In this document: piece by piece, positions 46,527 through 56,807 of the stretch
Numbering within the stretch: position 1 is the first letter of the stretch
Layout: every line of letters starts with the position of its first letter
Assembly: GCA_027490215.1 (NCBI GenBank)
Contig: JAIXYO010000066.1
Location: 62,001 to 126,000, forward strand
Source: Rubrivivax sp.
Lineage (GTDB): Bacteria > Pseudomonadota > Gammaproteobacteria > Burkholderiales > Burkholderiaceae_C
Direction: 5' to 3'
DNA: 64,000 nucleotides
Position numbers and translations under genes: made by a program
The notes under the pieces: model-generated
What the model was told of the DNA's origin: nothing
The model's database searches: none
Seen by the model: only the letters and a program-made list of their open reading frames with translations

Positions 46527-49364
46527 ATGGCTGTGACCACCGTCGCCCAACTCGCCGCCGAGCTGAACCGCCCCGCTGCTGCACTGCTCGATCAATTGCA
46601 GTCTGCGGGGGTCAGCAAGGCGTCGACGGACGATGCCCTGACCGATTCCGACAAGGAGCGGTTGCTCGATTACCTGCGTACCGCCCATGGCACCACGGGG
46701 GCCGAGCGCAAGAAGATCACGCTGACGCGGAAGTCGACCAGCGAAATCAAGCAGGCGGATTCCAGCGGCAAGGCGCGCACCATCCAGGTCGAGGTGCGCA
46801 AGAAGCGCACCTTCGTCAAGCGCGATGACGCGCCTGCAGCCTCCGAGGCTCCCGAAGCGCCGGAGATCGACACCGCTGAGCTCATGCGCCTCGAGCACGA
46901 AGCGCAGGCTCAGGCCGCGCTGTTGCGCCAGCAGGAGGCCGAACTGGCTGAGCGCCAACGCTTGCGCGACGAGAAGGAGCGCGCCGAACGCGAGGCGGCC
47001 GAAGCAGCTGCACGCGCCGAGGCGGAGGCCGAGGCCAAGAAAGCAGCGCTCGCTGCTGCTGCACGCATGGCAAGCACTCCCGCCGCTGAAGCCAACGCCC
47101 CGGTGAAAGCAGAGACCCCAGCGCCCGCCGAACCACCGAAGCCCCAGCTGCGTGTCATCAAGGCCGCCGATGTGGTTGATGAAGACAAGCAGCGCGCTGT
47201 CGATCTGGCCAAGCGCCGCAAGGCTGCAGAGGACGAAGCGTCAGCAATTCGCGCCATGATGTCGGCGCCGAAGAAGGTGCTCAGCGCGAAGAAGCCGGAA
47301 GAGCCGCCAAAGCCGGTCGAAGCGGGCAAGGAAGGCATCAAGGGCACCATTCACAAGCCAGCCGCCGTGGCCGGTGCGCCGGCTGCGGCTGGTGCGGCGG
47401 TTGCCAAGCCGGGCGACAAGAAATCGGTCAAATCGGAAAAACTGTCGTCCAGCTGGGCTGACGACGCTGCCAAGAAGCGCGGCCTGAAGGCCCGGAATGA
47501 CGCACCTGGCGGCGCCCGCGCCGGCTGGAGGGCGCCGCGTGGCGGTCGCCGTGGCGAGCGAAGCGACGGGTCCGTTTCGACCTTTGTTGCTCCAGTCGAG
47601 CAGCAGGTGCAGGAAGTTCACGTTCCTGAAACCATCAGCGTTGCCGATCTGGCGCACAAGATGAGTGTGAAAGCCTCCGAGGTCATCAAGCAGTTGATGA
47701 AGCTGGGCCAGATGGTCACCATCAACCAGCAGCTCGACCAGGAAACGGCCATGATCCTCGTCGAGGAAATGGGGCACAAGGCGTTTGCCGCGAAGCTCGA
47801 CGATCCGGACGCCTTCCTCGAGGAAGACGTCGAAGGCGAAGCCGAGCACGAATTGCTGCCGCGAGCGCCGGTGGTCACCGTGATGGGTCACGTCGACCAC
47901 GGCAAGACATCTCTGCTCGACTACATCCGCACCGCCCGCGTGGCAGCGGGTGAGGCGGGCGGTATCACGCAGCACATCGGCGCGTACCACGTCGATACGC
48001 CGCGCGGCATGATCACCTTCCTCGACACCCCGGGTCACGCGGCCTTCACCGCGATGCGTGCGCGCGGTGCCAAGGCGACCGATCTGGTGATCCTGGTGGT
48101 GGCGGCCGACGACGGCGTGATGCCCCAGACCAAGGAAGCCATTGCCCACGCCAAGGCGGCTGGCGTTCCGCTGGTGGTTGCGATGAACAAGATCGACAAG
48201 CCCGGTGCGAACCTGGAACGCCTGAAGAGCGAACTGGTCGCCGAGGAAGTCGTGCCGGAAGAGTTCGGTGGCTCGTCGCCGTTCGTGCCGGTGTCGGCCA
48301 AGACTGGTGCCGGCATCGACGACCTGCTTGAGCAGGTACTGCTGCAGGCCGAGGTGCTGGAACTGATGGCACCAAAGGCCAGCATGGCCAAGGGTCTGGT
48401 CATTGAAGCCAAGCTCGACAAGGGTCGCGGCCCGGTCGCCACAGTGCTGGTGCAATCAGGCACGCTGCGCCGCGGCGACGTGGTGCTGGCCGGCTCGACC
48501 TACGGCCGCGTGCGCGCCATGCTCGACGAGAACGGCAAGTCGATCACCGAAGCCGGACCATCGATCCCCGTCGAAATCCAGGGCCTGACCGAGGTGCCGC
48601 AAGCTGGTGACGAGTTCATGGTGCTGGCCGACGAGCGCCGTGCCCGCGAAATCTCGACCTTCCGCTCCGGCAAGTATCGCGATGTGAAGCTCGCGAAGCA
48701 GCAGGCCGCCAAGCTGGAGAACATGTTCGAGAACGTGGGCGAGGGCGCTGCACAAACGCTGGCGCTGATCATCAAGGCCGACGTGCAGGGTTCACAGGAA
48801 GCTCTGGCGCAGTCGTTGCTCAAGCTCAGCACGGCCGAGGTCAAGGTACAGGTGGTGCATGGCGCGGTGGGTGGTATCAGCGAAAGCGATGTGAACCTGG
48901 CCATCGCCTCGAAGGCCGTGATCATCGGTTTCAATGTGCGAGCCGACGCCGGGGCGCGCAAGCTGGCCGAGCACAACGGCGTAGACCTGCGCTACTACAA
49001 CATCATTTACGACGCGGTCGACGAGATCAAGGCAGCGATGACCGGCATGCTGGCGCCGGAACAGCGCGAGGAAACCATCGGCACCGCCGAGATCCGCACG
49101 GTGTTCGTGGCCTCGAAGATCGGCACGGTCGCCGGCTCGATGGTCACTGCGGGTCTGGTGCGCCGTGGCGCGAAGTTCCGCTTGCTGCGCGACAACGTCG
49201 TGATCTACACCGGTGAAATCGAATCGGTGCGCCGCCTGAAGGATGACGTGAAGGAAGTGGCCGCAGGTTTCGAGTGCGGTATCAAGCTGAAGAACTACAA
49301 CGACATCGCCGAAGGCGATCAACTGGAGTTCTTCGAGGTCAAGGAAGTGGCTCGAACCCTGTAA
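46527..49364 (+). CDS. infB: Translation initiation factor IF-2
   Basis: A 945-residue GTPase. It has an N-terminal IF2N domain (1-55), a long charged Ala/Glu/Lys region (about 60-350), and a second IF2N domain near 375. The G domain has [12 protein letters not shown] (G1), DTPGHAAF (G3) and NKIDKPGA (G4), followed by domains II-IV. It places initiator tRNA on the 30S subunit. The 70-base gap after nusA has no promoter that I could recognise. Confidence 0.97.
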   Translation: MAVTTVAQLAAELNRPAAALLDQLQSAGVSKASTDDALTDSDKERLLDYLRTAHGTTGAERKKITLTRKSTSEIKQADSSGKARTIQVEVRKKRTFVKRDDAPAASEAPEAPEIDTAELMRLEHEAQAQAALLRQQEAELAERQRLRDEKERAEREAAEAAARAEAEAEAKKAALAAAARMASTPAAEANAPVKAETPAPAEPPKPQLRVIKAADVVDEDKQRAVDLAKRRKAAEDEASAIRAMMSAPKKVLSAKKPEEPPKPVEAGKEGIKGTIHKPAAVAGAPAAAGAAVAKPGDKKSVKSEKLSSSWADDAAKKRGLKARNDAPGGARAGWRAPRGGRRGERSDGSVSTFVAPVEQQVQEVHVPETISVADLAHKMSVKASEVIKQLMKLGQMVTINQQLDQETAMILVEEMGHKAFAAKLDDPDAFLEEDVEGEAEHELLPRAPVVTVMGHVDHGKTSLLDYIRTARVAAGEAGGITQHIGAYHVDTPRGMITFLDTPGHAAFTAMRARGAKATDLVILVVAADDGVMPQTKEAIAHAKAAGVPLVVAMNKIDKPGANLERLKSELVAEEVVPEEFGGSSPFVPVSAKTGAGIDDLLEQVLLQAEVLELMAPKASMAKGLVIEAKLDKGRGPVATVLVQSGTLRRGDVVLAGSTYGRVRAMLDENGKSITEAGPSIPVEIQGLTEVPQAGDEFMVLADERRAREISTFRSGKYRDVKLAKQQAAKLENMFENVGEGAAQTLALIIKADVQGSQEALAQSLLKLSTAEVKVQVVHGAVGGISESDVNLAIASKAVIIGFNVRADAGARKLAEHNGVDLRYYNIIYDAVDEIKAAMTGMLAPEQREETIGTAEIRTVFVASKIGTVAGSMVTAGLVRRGAKFRLLRDNVVIYTGEIESVRRLKDDVKEVAAGFECGIKLKNYNDIAEGDQLEFFEVKEVARTL

Positions 49365-49386
49365 ATCTCCCCGATCGGCAAGACAA

Positions 49387-49419
49387 CCCCGCCTTGCGGT
49401 TCAGGCGGGGTTTGTTTTT
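49387..49419 (+). terminator. Intrinsic terminator between infB and rbfA
   Basis: CCCCGCC / GGCGGGG arms (7 bp) with a 10-base loop, followed by TTTGTTTTT. It lies 22 bases past infB and 16 bases before rbfA. It likely lowers transcription of the distal genes rather than ending the unit. Confidence 0.8.
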
Positions 49420-49434
49420 CCCGGCGGCTGACAC

Positions 49435-49800
49435 ATGAAACACAAGCGTTCCATTCCCAACCGCGGCTTCCGCGTGGCTGACCAGATCCAGCGAGATGTG
49501 GCGGTGCTGATCCGCGACCTGAAGGATCCGCGCATCGGCATGGTGACGCTGCATGCGGTCGAGGTGACGCCCGACTATGCGCACGCAAAGGTGTTCTTCT
49601 CGGTGCTGGTCGGAGATCCACAGGAGTGCGAGACCGCGTTGAATGAGGCTGCCGGCTTCATTCGCAACGGCCTGTTCAAGCGCCTGCAGATCCACACCGT
49701 GCCGACCTTGCACTTTCATTTCGACCGAACCACCGAGCGCGCTGCTGAACTCAGCCTGCTGATCGCACAGGCGAACTCGACGCGAGCGAAGGAAGATTGA
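49435..49800 (+). CDS. rbfA: Ribosome-binding factor A
   Basis: A 121-residue KH-fold protein with [27 protein letters not shown] and the conserved VFFSVLVGD and [13 protein letters not shown] segments. It binds 16S rRNA and helps 30S assembly, in the same pathway as RimP at the head of the operon. The start follows the infB terminator. Its stop is one base before the truB start. Confidence 0.95.
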   Translation: MKHKRSIPNRGFRVADQIQRDVAVLIRDLKDPRIGMVTLHAVEVTPDYAHAKVFFSVLVGDPQECETALNEAAGFIRNGLFKRLQIHTVPTLHFHFDRTTERAAELSLLIAQANSTRAKED

Positions 49801-49801
49801 G

Positions 49802-50791
49802 TTGAGCTCCGCAGTACGTCAGCGCATCCCGCGTCGCGCCGTCCATGGCGTGTTGCTGCTTGACAAGCCCCTCGGCCTGTCGAGCAACGACGCGCTGATG
49901 AAAGCCAAGCGCCTGTACCGTGCCGAGAAGGCCGGCCACACTGGCACGCTTGACCCTTTGGCCACCGGCCTGCTGCCGCTGTGCTTCGGTGCGGCGACGA
50001 AGTTTTCACAGATTGGCCTCGATGCCGACAAGGCCTACCGCGCGACGCTCAAGCTAGGCATCACCACCACCACCGGCGATGCCGAAGGTGAAGTGCTGCA
50101 ACGCGCCGAAGTGCATGTCACGGGTGCGCAGTTCGAAGCCGTCTGCGCGACCTTCCTGGGCGACATCGCCCAGGTGCCGCCGATGCATTCGGCGCTCAAG
50201 CGAGATGGCAAGCCGCTGTACGAATACGCGCGGGCGGGCATCGAGATCGAGCGGGAAGCACGCTCGGTGACTATTCATCGCATTGACATCGCCGAGCGGC
50301 AGCATCTCGGCTTGGCCAATGGCACCGACGATGTCTGGAGCATCGACGTACGCTGCAGCAAGGGCACCTACATCCGCACACTCGCCGAAGACATCGGCCG
50401 CGCGCTCGGATGCGGCGCCCATCTGGTGGCGCTGCAACGCACCGGCAGTGGGCCGCTGACGCTGGCTGGTGCGCAGACGTTGGAGACCCTGGCAGCGATG
50501 ACCGAAGCCGAGCGCGATGCGCTGCTACATGACGCCGACAGCCTGATCGCCGATTGGCCGCTGGTTCGCCTCGATGACGAAGGTGCCGGCCGATTCTTGA
50601 GCGGCGTGCGCCGTCGCCTGCCACTGCCTAACACGCCGCGCGTGCGCGTCTACGGTCCGCAGGCCAGGGCCTTCCTGGGCAGCGGCCATATCACCGGTGG
50701 TGAACTGATTTCAACCAGGCTCCTGAGCCCGCTGGAGGTGCAAGGCCTTCTTGCCCCGATCCGAGAGACGAACGAAGTGATTACGACATGA
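49802..50791 (+). CDS. truB: tRNA pseudouridine(55) synthase TruB
   Basis: A 329-residue pseudouridine synthase. The catalytic Asp lies in [19 protein letters not shown] (about residue 48), and the TruB fold motifs [22 protein letters not shown] and [15 protein letters not shown] are present. The start is a TTG at 49802, one base after the rbfA stop, and no better start exists close by. It makes pseudouridine-55 in tRNA. The stop overlaps the typA start by four bases. Confidence 0.95.
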   Translation: MSSAVRQRIPRRAVHGVLLLDKPLGLSSNDALMKAKRLYRAEKAGHTGTLDPLATGLLPLCFGAATKFSQIGLDADKAYRATLKLGITTTTGDAEGEVLQRAEVHVTGAQFEAVCATFLGDIAQVPPMHSALKRDGKPLYEYARAGIEIEREARSVTIHRIDIAERQHLGLANGTDDVWSIDVRCSKGTYIRTLAEDIGRALGCGAHLVALQRTGSGPLTLAGAQTLETLAAMTEAERDALLHDADSLIADWPLVRLDDEGAGRFLSGVRRRLPLPNTPRVRVYGPQARAFLGSGHITGGELISTRLLSPLEVQGLLAPIRETNEVITT

Positions 50792-52614
50792 CCCAACAGA
50801 TCCGCAACATCGCCATCATCGCCCACGTGGACCATGGCAAGACCACGATGGTTGACCAGTTGCTGCGCCAGAGCGGCACCTTCGCTGAACATGAAAAGGT
50901 GGTCGACACCGTGATGGACAGCAACGCCATCGAACGCGAGCGCGGCATCACCATCCTGGCCAAGAACTGCGCGGTCAGTTGGAAAGACACGCACATCAAC
51001 ATCGTCGACACCCCGGGCCACGCGGACTTCGGCGGCGAAGTGGAGCGGGCCCTGTCGATGGTCGACGGCGTGCTGCTGTTGATCGACGCGCAGGAAGGCC
51101 CGATGCCGCAGACGCGCTTTGTCACGAAGAAGGCGCTGGCACTCGGTCTGAAGCCCATCGTGGTGGTCAACAAGGTGGACAAGCCCGGTGCCAAGCCCGA
51201 TGCCGTCATCAATGCCGCCTTCGACCTGTTTGACAAGCTCGGTGCTAACGACGAACAGCTCGATTTCCCGGTCGTGTACGCCTCGGGGATCAACGGCTGG
51301 TCGTCTTTGACAGAGGGTACTGCCGGTGAGCAATGGGGTCCTGACATGTCGGCGCTGTTCGACACGATCCTGAAGCATGTACCTGCGCAGAGCGGAGACG
51401 CGGCTGCTCCGCTGCAACTGCAGATCTCGGCGCTGGATTTCTCGACCTTTGTCGGGCGCATCGGTGTGGGCCGCATCAGCCAGGGCACCATCAAGCCAGG
51501 CATGCAGGTCGCCGTGATGGAAGGACCCGACGGCAAGTCGATCAATGGCCGCATCAACCAGGTGCTCACGTTCCAGGGCCTGGACCGTGTGCAAGTCACC
51601 GAGGCGAGGCCCGGCAACATCGTGCTGATCAACGGCATCGACGAGATCGGCATCGGTGTCACCATCACCGATCCGTCGAATCCGGCGCCGCTGCCAATGC
51701 TCAAGGTCGATGAACCGACGCTGACGATGAATTTCTGCGTCAACACCAGCCCCTTGGCCGGCCGTGAAGGCAAGTACGTCACCAGCCGCCAGATCTGGGA
51801 CCGGCTGCAGAAAGAGCTTCAGTCGAACGTGGCGCTGCGCGTTTCGGAGACCGACGAGGACGGCATCTTCGAAGTGTGCGGCCGCGGAGAACTTCACCTG
51901 ACCATCCTGCTGGAAAACATGCGCCGCGAGGGCTACGAGCTGGCCGTTTCCAAGCCGCGCGTGATGTTCAAGGACGTCGATGGGGTAAAGAGCGAGCCGA
52001 TGGAACTCGTGACCGCCGACGTCGAAGAACTCCACCAGGGCGGCGTCATGCAGGCCCTGGGTCTGCGCAAGGGTGAGATGCTCAACATGGAACCCGATGG
52101 GCGCGGTCGCGTGCGGTTGGAATACCGTATCCCGGCGCGCGGCCTGATCGGCTTCGCCAATGAGTTCATGAACCTCACGCGTGGCTCGGGCCTGATCGCG
52201 TCGATCTTCGACGGCTACGAAGCGTACAAGGGCGAGATCGGTGGTCGCAAGAACGGCGTGCTGATCTCGATGGACGACGGCGAGATCTTCACCTATGCGC
52301 TGGGCAAGCTCGACGACCGCGGCCGCATGTTCGTCAAGCCGAACGACCCGGTCTACGAGGGCATGATCGTCGGTATCCACAGCCGCGACAACGATCTGGT
52401 GGTGAACGCCACCCGCACCAAGCAGCTGACCAACTTCCGTGTCAGCGGCAAGGAAGATGCCATCAAGATCACGCCACCGATCGAGCTGACGCTGGAGTAC
52501 GGGGTGGACTTCATCGATGACGACGAACTGGTGGAGATCACGCCGAAGTCGATTCGCGTGCGCAAGCGCTTCCTGAAAGAGCACGAGCGCAAGAAGGCGT
52601 CTCGCGACAACTGA
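50788..52614 (+). CDS. typA: GTPase TypA/BipA
   Basis: A 608-residue translational GTPase: [19 protein letters not shown] (G1), RERGITI (G2), [16 protein letters not shown] (G3) and NKVDKPGA (G4), followed by the EF-G-like domains and the BipA C-terminal domain ([18 protein letters not shown]-like region near 455). Length equals E. coli BipA (607). It acts on ribosomes during assembly and under stress or low temperature. Confidence 0.96.
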   Translation: MTQQIRNIAIIAHVDHGKTTMVDQLLRQSGTFAEHEKVVDTVMDSNAIERERGITILAKNCAVSWKDTHINIVDTPGHADFGGEVERALSMVDGVLLLIDAQEGPMPQTRFVTKKALALGLKPIVVVNKVDKPGAKPDAVINAAFDLFDKLGANDEQLDFPVVYASGINGWSSLTEGTAGEQWGPDMSALFDTILKHVPAQSGDAAAPLQLQISALDFSTFVGRIGVGRISQGTIKPGMQVAVMEGPDGKSINGRINQVLTFQGLDRVQVTEARPGNIVLINGIDEIGIGVTITDPSNPAPLPMLKVDEPTLTMNFCVNTSPLAGREGKYVTSRQIWDRLQKELQSNVALRVSETDEDGIFEVCGRGELHLTILLENMRREGYELAVSKPRVMFKDVDGVKSEPMELVTADVEELHQGGVMQALGLRKGEMLNMEPDGRGRVRLEYRIPARGLIGFANEFMNLTRGSGLIASIFDGYEAYKGEIGGRKNGVLISMDDGEIFTYALGKLDDRGRMFVKPNDPVYEGMIVGIHSRDNDLVVNATRTKQLTNFRVSGKEDAIKITPPIELTLEYGVDFIDDDELVEITPKSIRVRKRFLKEHERKKASRDN

Positions 52615-52653
52615 GGGCCTGAGGCGGCCATGGGCCGGAGTGAACACTCGACC

Positions 52654-52785
52654 ATGATCATCACCGGCGCCTCTTAGCAATACGCGGTGAAGGCCATCGA
52701 CCTCGGTTCGCAGCCCAAGGCCAACAACGAAGCTCGCTCAAGCCGACTTTGGGATCTGAGTGAACGGATGGTCGGGCTGGCTTGA
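52654..52785 (+). pseudogene. Remnant of a short-chain dehydrogenase/reductase gene
   Basis: A 43-codon frame begins MIITGAS and meets TAG at 52675. It then stays open to 52785, ending with LWDLSERMVGLA. The start matches the cofactor-loop start (ITGAS) of short-chain dehydrogenases. The end resembles their frequent C-terminal LW-x-LSE-x-x-x-G form. This looks like a gene reduced to its two ends by an internal deletion, in the gap between typA and puhE. Evidence is short, so this is a tentative call. Confidence 0.4.
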
Positions 52786-52802
52786 AACCTTGCCCTGGCT
52801 CG

Positions 52803-53711
52803 TCAGTAGCTGACGCAGCTCTCGCTACCGATGCCGGAGCGAACCGACTTCATCACCGTACCGTCAGGCCTGGAGGCGTCTTCCAGGGCGACAGGCAGTG
52901 CTGGCAAGCCCGATTCATCAGGCTCGACGGTTGAGGCACTGCTCGGAACTGGCTTGCGCGAGCGCAGTCCCCAGTTCCACAAGGCTTCAAAGGGCAGCGG
53001 CAGCACCAGAAACCAGTGCTCCAGCACCGCCAATGTCAACAGGGTGGCTGCGAAAGTCAGTGCGGTGATTTCGAACGCATCCTTGTCGGCGAGATTGGCT
53101 TCCTGCCAGATCAGCGCTGCCACCAGTGTCGAAGTGATCACGGAGACTGGGAAGAGCCGGTTCATCGGTCTCCGGGTGAAGTAGGTCTGCAGGTATTTCA
53201 GGTGACTCGGCAGGAACCCTTCGTTGAGATTGCGCACGCCGAGAAAGACATTGAGCTTGGCGCTTTGCCGCATCACCCACAGAATCAGAAAAGTCCACAT
53301 GCCGGTCTGGTTCGCTCCACCCCAGGTGGCCGCGAGCACTGCAGCCCCCAGCATCACCAGCGCCAACTCGTGGTGCATCACGGCCATGAATGCATACCGT
53401 GCGCGCCGCCAGCCTGTCGAGTCAACCGGGCATTCAATGCGCCGCGGGCCGGTGACATAGCCGAGCAAAAACGCGACCTCCTGCCATGCCCACACCAGCA
53501 GCCCGAAGGTAAAGGCCAGGTAGGCGCCGGTGATCCGGGTGTCGTCGCGGGTCGCACCGAGGCCGACCAACGCCATCAGCAGCAAGAAGGTCGTGCCGCC
53601 CATGGTCCACTTGAAGGTCCAGCGTGGCAGCCCGTTGAGGTAGAGGATGACGCCTGTGCTGAACCACCAGATGAACAGGGTGTAAGCGACGGGCAAGAGG
53701 TACTGGGACAT
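52803..53711 (-). CDS. puhE: Photosynthetic complex putative assembly protein PuhE
   Basis: A 302-residue membrane protein with about seven or eight helices and the PuhE-family sequence LLPVAYTLFIWWFSTGVILY at the N-terminus, plus KLNVFLGVRNLNEGFLPSHL in the middle. PuhE is found only with phototrophic reaction-centre genes and affects bacteriochlorophyll and complex levels. The C-terminal 45 residues are soluble and Pro/Ser-rich. It lies 40 bases after acsF in the minus-strand run. Confidence 0.87.
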   Translation of the reverse strand: MSQYLLPVAYTLFIWWFSTGVILYLNGLPRWTFKWTMGGTTFLLLMALVGLGATRDDTRITGAYLAFTFGLLVWAWQEVAFLLGYVTGPRRIECPVDSTGWRRARYAFMAVMHHELALVMLGAAVLAATWGGANQTGMWTFLILWVMRQSAKLNVFLGVRNLNEGFLPSHLKYLQTYFTRRPMNRLFPVSVITSTLVAALIWQEANLADKDAFEITALTFAATLLTLAVLEHWFLVLPLPFEALWNWGLRSRKPVPSSASTVEPDESGLPALPVALEDASRPDGTVMKSVRSGIGSESCVSY

Positions 53712-53751
53712 GGGGCTTTACTGCTGAAGAGCCGGGTCGCAGGTCAGCTGA

Positions 53752-54819
53752 TCACCACGCCGGCGCCACACGCACGTTGACGGGCAACTGGTTCGGCTGG
53801 GCTGGCAGGCAGTACAGCCGAACGAAGGTGGCACCAGCGGCGATGCCGTAACCGACTCGCTTGACGGCGCCGACGAGGCCGCCACGGGCCCGGGCAGCTT
53901 CTGTGGCGTCTGACAACTTCCTCAACCGTTCAAGGCCGTTGCGGAAGCGTGGGTCATCAATGTTCAGCGTCAGCGGGAATACCTGCTTGGTGATTTCGGA
54001 AGTGATGCGGAACACGTGGTAGTCGTATTCGGTCGGGTTCAAGCCCATCGCAGCGTGCATCTCCGGGCGCTGGTGATCTCGGACGTACATCGTCGCGTAG
54101 ACCGCCAACACGAAGAAACGGATCCACAGCTTGTTGACACCAGTCAGCAGTTTCGGGTTCGCGCGCATCAACAGCGCGAATGCCTCGCCATGACGGAATT
54201 CGTCGTTGCACCAGAGCTCGAACCACTTGAAGATGGGGTGGAAACACAGTTCAGGGTGCCGCTCGACCTGACGATAGATCGCGATGTAGCGTGCGTAGCC
54301 GATCTTCTCGGAAAGGTAGGTCGCATAGAAGATGAACTTCGGACGGAAGTAGGTGTACTTCTTCGCCTTCACCAGGAAGCCGAGATCGACGCCGATGCCG
54401 AAATCCTTCAGCCACTGGTTGATGAAACCAGCGTGGCGGCTCTCATCTCGCGCCATCAGCGACATCAGCTCCTTGATGTCAGGGTTGGTGACACGCTTCT
54501 TCATCTCGGTGTACAGCACACAGCCGGAGAATTCGCTGGTGACCGAACTGATCAGGAAGTCGCCGAATTCCTTGTACAGCGCAGGCGGCAGTGTGGAGGA
54601 GTAGTCCTTACCCACCATGTCATCCGGGCGCTGGAAGTGGTCGGTGTTTGAGTCGGCACGAAACTCTTCCATCAGTACATCCCATTGCGCGCGCACCGAA
54701 CTGACGTCCATGCGGTCCATCGCGTCGAAATCGGTGGTGTAGAAGCGCGGCGTCAGCACTGTGTTTTGCAGTGCGGTGGTGGTGGCTTCGTTGGGGGCGC
54801 GTTGGGCGACTGTGTTCAT
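53752..54819 (-). CDS. acsF: Mg-protoporphyrin IX monomethyl ester oxidative cyclase (aerobic)
   Basis: A 355-residue diiron enzyme. Two iron-binding motifs, [14 protein letters not shown] and [13 protein letters not shown], are clear. It uses oxygen to form the isocyclic ring of (bacterio)chlorophyll after BchM. The gene was first characterised in Rubrivivax gelatinosus, beside the same puh genes. Its presence means pigment synthesis can run in air. The anaerobic cyclase BchE is not seen in the window. The 45 bases between puhC and acsF show no recognised regulator site. Confidence 0.95.
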   Translation of the reverse strand: MNTVAQRAPNEATTTALQNTVLTPRFYTTDFDAMDRMDVSSVRAQWDVLMEEFRADSNTDHFQRPDDMVGKDYSSTLPPALYKEFGDFLISSVTSEFSGCVLYTEMKKRVTNPDIKELMSLMARDESRHAGFINQWLKDFGIGVDLGFLVKAKKYTYFRPKFIFYATYLSEKIGYARYIAIYRQVERHPELCFHPIFKWFELWCNDEFRHGEAFALLMRANPKLLTGVNKLWIRFFVLAVYATMYVRDHQRPEMHAAMGLNPTEYDYHVFRITSEITKQVFPLTLNIDDPRFRNGLERLRKLSDATEAARARGGLVGAVKRVGYGIAAGATFVRLYCLPAQPNQLPVNVRVAPAW

Positions 54820-54864
54820 TTACTGCTCCGAGCGTTGTAGATGTTTCCGGCCTCAGTGGGGAGG

Positions 54865-55302
54865 CTAGTTGGTCATGAAACGGGCAAAAACGGCTGCATT
54901 GGTGGGGCCGAAGGATTCAAGGTCGATGCGCTGTCCCGTCGCGGGGTCGACGAGTGTAAGTCGACCATCGGCGCGGCCGATCAACTGAAACGGCTGCTCC
55001 GAGCCCAGCCCGGCGCGGCGGCGTTCGCGAGCCAGACCGCGCAGCGCGCCACGAAAGAAGCCGTTCTCTCCTGTCATCGTGTGGATCACCGATTTGGTCG
55101 TGGCGTCGATCACCACCACGCTGCCATCCGGCCGATCTTCGAATCGCAATTCACGGACAGCAACCGCTGCCTCGTCGGGCACCGAGATGTTGGTGCCCGA
55201 AATTCGAACCGCTGCCACAGCGATCAGCGTGGCGAGCAGCACAAGGCCGATGCTCAGCAGCACACGGCGCGGGAGAACGTTGGTCGCAGTGAGGGCAACC
55301 AT
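54865..55302 (-). CDS. puhC: Photosynthetic complex assembly protein PuhC
   Basis: A 145-residue protein with one N-terminal membrane helix (about 14-33) and a periplasmic beta-rich domain (LRFEDRPDGSVVVIDATT, GFFRGALRGLARERR). In Rhodobacter, PuhC is needed for normal assembly of the RC-LH1 core. It begins one base after the puhB stop codon. The divergence typical of PuhC makes domain boundaries uncertain, but the context is decisive. Confidence 0.87.
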   Translation of the reverse strand: MVALTATNVLPRRVLLSIGLVLLATLIAVAAVRISGTNISVPDEAAVAVRELRFEDRPDGSVVVIDATTKSVIHTMTGENGFFRGALRGLARERRRAGLGSEQPFQLIGRADGRLTLVDPATGQRIDLESFGPTNAAVFARFMTN

Positions 55303-55303
55303 C

Positions 55304-56002
55304 TCAAGCGCCTTGAGTCAGGCGAGGTTCGCTCGACACATTGAAACCGCGATGACGTGGCGCTGTTGTCGTGTTCGGCGTCATCGGATTCAGTTCGAGG
55401 CCACGGGATTGCGACCATGCTTGCCCGAGCACCCGTGCCACTTCTTCGCCTTGCGGCACGCACCTGAGCATGGGTTCGGACTTTGCGATGCGCCACGGCC
55501 GCGCGTGCGGCCAGAGGTGCAGATACGCGATCTGGTCCGTGCCAGCCAAGGTCAATGGAATGTCTCCCGCACCGTTGCCGACTTGGCGAAAGCCTGCGCC
55601 AGCGATGCGTTTGAAGGGGAGGTTGAGGGTCAGGTTCAGCACGATGCCGATGCGCATCGTCACGCGCTTGTCGGTGATGGTGTACACAGTCGTGCGTGCG
55701 CACAAGATCGCCAGTCCGAGCGCGATTCCGATGGCCAGTGCCACGAGGGGCAAGGTCATGCCAATCGCTTTCAGGGCGGCGGCGGATGTGCCGCCATCGC
55801 TCAATACGAAAGCACCGCGGAGAGCCAGGATCGCCGAGAAGTACAGTGCCAGCGTTCGCACATGAAACACATGGCGTGCCAGCACCCGCCAATCTGGCGA
55901 ACCCTGCCACAACACACGCTCCCCAGCGGGAAGCGGTTCAGGCAGGCCGTACTCAGGCTCGAACTCGTGTTCGTGCGTGTGGCCTTCGTAGTTGACCTTC
56001 AT
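55304..56002 (-). CDS. puhB: Photosynthetic complex assembly protein PuhB
   Basis: A 232-residue protein with three membrane helices (about 51-70, 78-98 and neighbouring), a soluble N-terminus (EYGLPEPLPAGERVLWQGSPDW) and a PH-like C-terminal domain (TVYTITDKRVTMRIGI, LNLPFKRIAGAGFRQVG). PuhB is a dimeric assembly factor for the reaction centre. The ATG overlaps the puhA stop (ATGA), fixing the start. Confidence 0.9.
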   Translation of the reverse strand: MKVNYEGHTHEHEFEPEYGLPEPLPAGERVLWQGSPDWRVLARHVFHVRTLALYFSAILALRGAFVLSDGGTSAAALKAIGMTLPLVALAIGIALGLAILCARTTVYTITDKRVTMRIGIVLNLTLNLPFKRIAGAGFRQVGNGAGDIPLTLAGTDQIAYLHLWPHARPWRIAKSEPMLRCVPQGEEVARVLGQAWSQSRGLELNPMTPNTTTAPRHRGFNVSSEPRLTQGA

Positions 56003-56775
56003 ACCAGCGGTTCCTGACGATCAGGGGTGGCGTACAGCGTACCGCCACCGTAGTAGGCCATGATCTTCTCTTCTTCCAGCATCGTGATCTGTTCGGCGCT
56101 CTTGGTTCCAGGCACCTGCGCGAACTGATGGCTGAGGATCGATGCAACCTTCACATGGTCAGACTTGAAGCGGGCGAAATTCATTGGCAGCAACACGTTG
56201 CGGGTTGCGGCGCCGGCAGGCACGGTGACCTCGATGTAGCGGAACATCATTTCTGATTTGTCGACCCACAGATCGTGCACCGTGCCAGCGACCTCGCCAT
56301 CGGCCCCGATCACTTCCTGGCCGCGTGGGTCGCGATCGTTAGATGCGACTCCGAAATCGGAAGCCATGCGCAATGGCACGATCTTCGCGTCACCTTCCCA
56401 GGTGTAATCAGGCACATCGGCACGGTCGGCATAAGCGCCGGGTCCAACACCGTCGAGCATCGGGTTGCCGGTGGGCACGAGCGGCGCACCCATCATGTGA
56501 TGCAGCGGCTCGGCATGCAGCGTCTGAGGCGAGACCTTGTCATTGGGAACCGTCACCGACTCACCGTGTGGCAGCAGGAAAGTCTTCGGTGTGGGCATGC
56601 TGACAAAGCCTGGTGTCTGGCGCATCTCGCCGGATGGATAGACGGTTTCAAGCGGGAAGCCTTCGCGCTTGCTTTCCATCTGGAGGTAATACACCAGACC
56701 GAAAAAGAATATCCAGAAAGCGTAGAGCACGAGTTGTGCAACGTCGACGTACGCCGTGATGGCTCCAGTACCCAT
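55999..56775 (-). CDS. puhA: Photosynthetic reaction centre subunit H
   Basis: A 258-residue protein with a short periplasmic N-terminus, one membrane helix (about 9-30, LVLYAFWIFFFGLVYYLQ) and a cytoplasmic PRC-barrel domain containing VGTVHDLWVDKSEMMFRYIE-like sequence (near 160-180). It caps the L/M core and sets proton entry to QB. Acidic and other proton-path residues cannot be judged without alignment. L, M and cytochrome subunit genes (puf) lie outside the window. Confidence 0.95.
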   Translation of the reverse strand: MGTGAITAYVDVAQLVLYAFWIFFFGLVYYLQMESKREGFPLETVYPSGEMRQTPGFVSMPTPKTFLLPHGESVTVPNDKVSPQTLHAEPLHHMMGAPLVPTGNPMLDGVGPGAYADRADVPDYTWEGDAKIVPLRMASDFGVASNDRDPRGQEVIGADGEVAGTVHDLWVDKSEMMFRYIEVTVPAGAATRNVLLPMNFARFKSDHVKVASILSHQFAQVPGTKSAEQITMLEEEKIMAYYGGGTLYATPDRQEPLV

Positions 56776-56807
56776 GATTTGATCTCCTTCTTCTCTGAAA
56801 CAAAAGA

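Noticed and set aside
50650-52680. A 676-codon open frame on the minus strand
   Set aside because: Antisense to typA and the end of truB. The composition is that of a shadow frame and no domain is recognisable.
56776-56807. Possible PpsR/CrtJ site (TGT-N12-ACA) before puhA
   Set aside because: No pair with the correct spacing was found here. A nearby TGT...ACA in the end of lhaA has an 18-base spacer.
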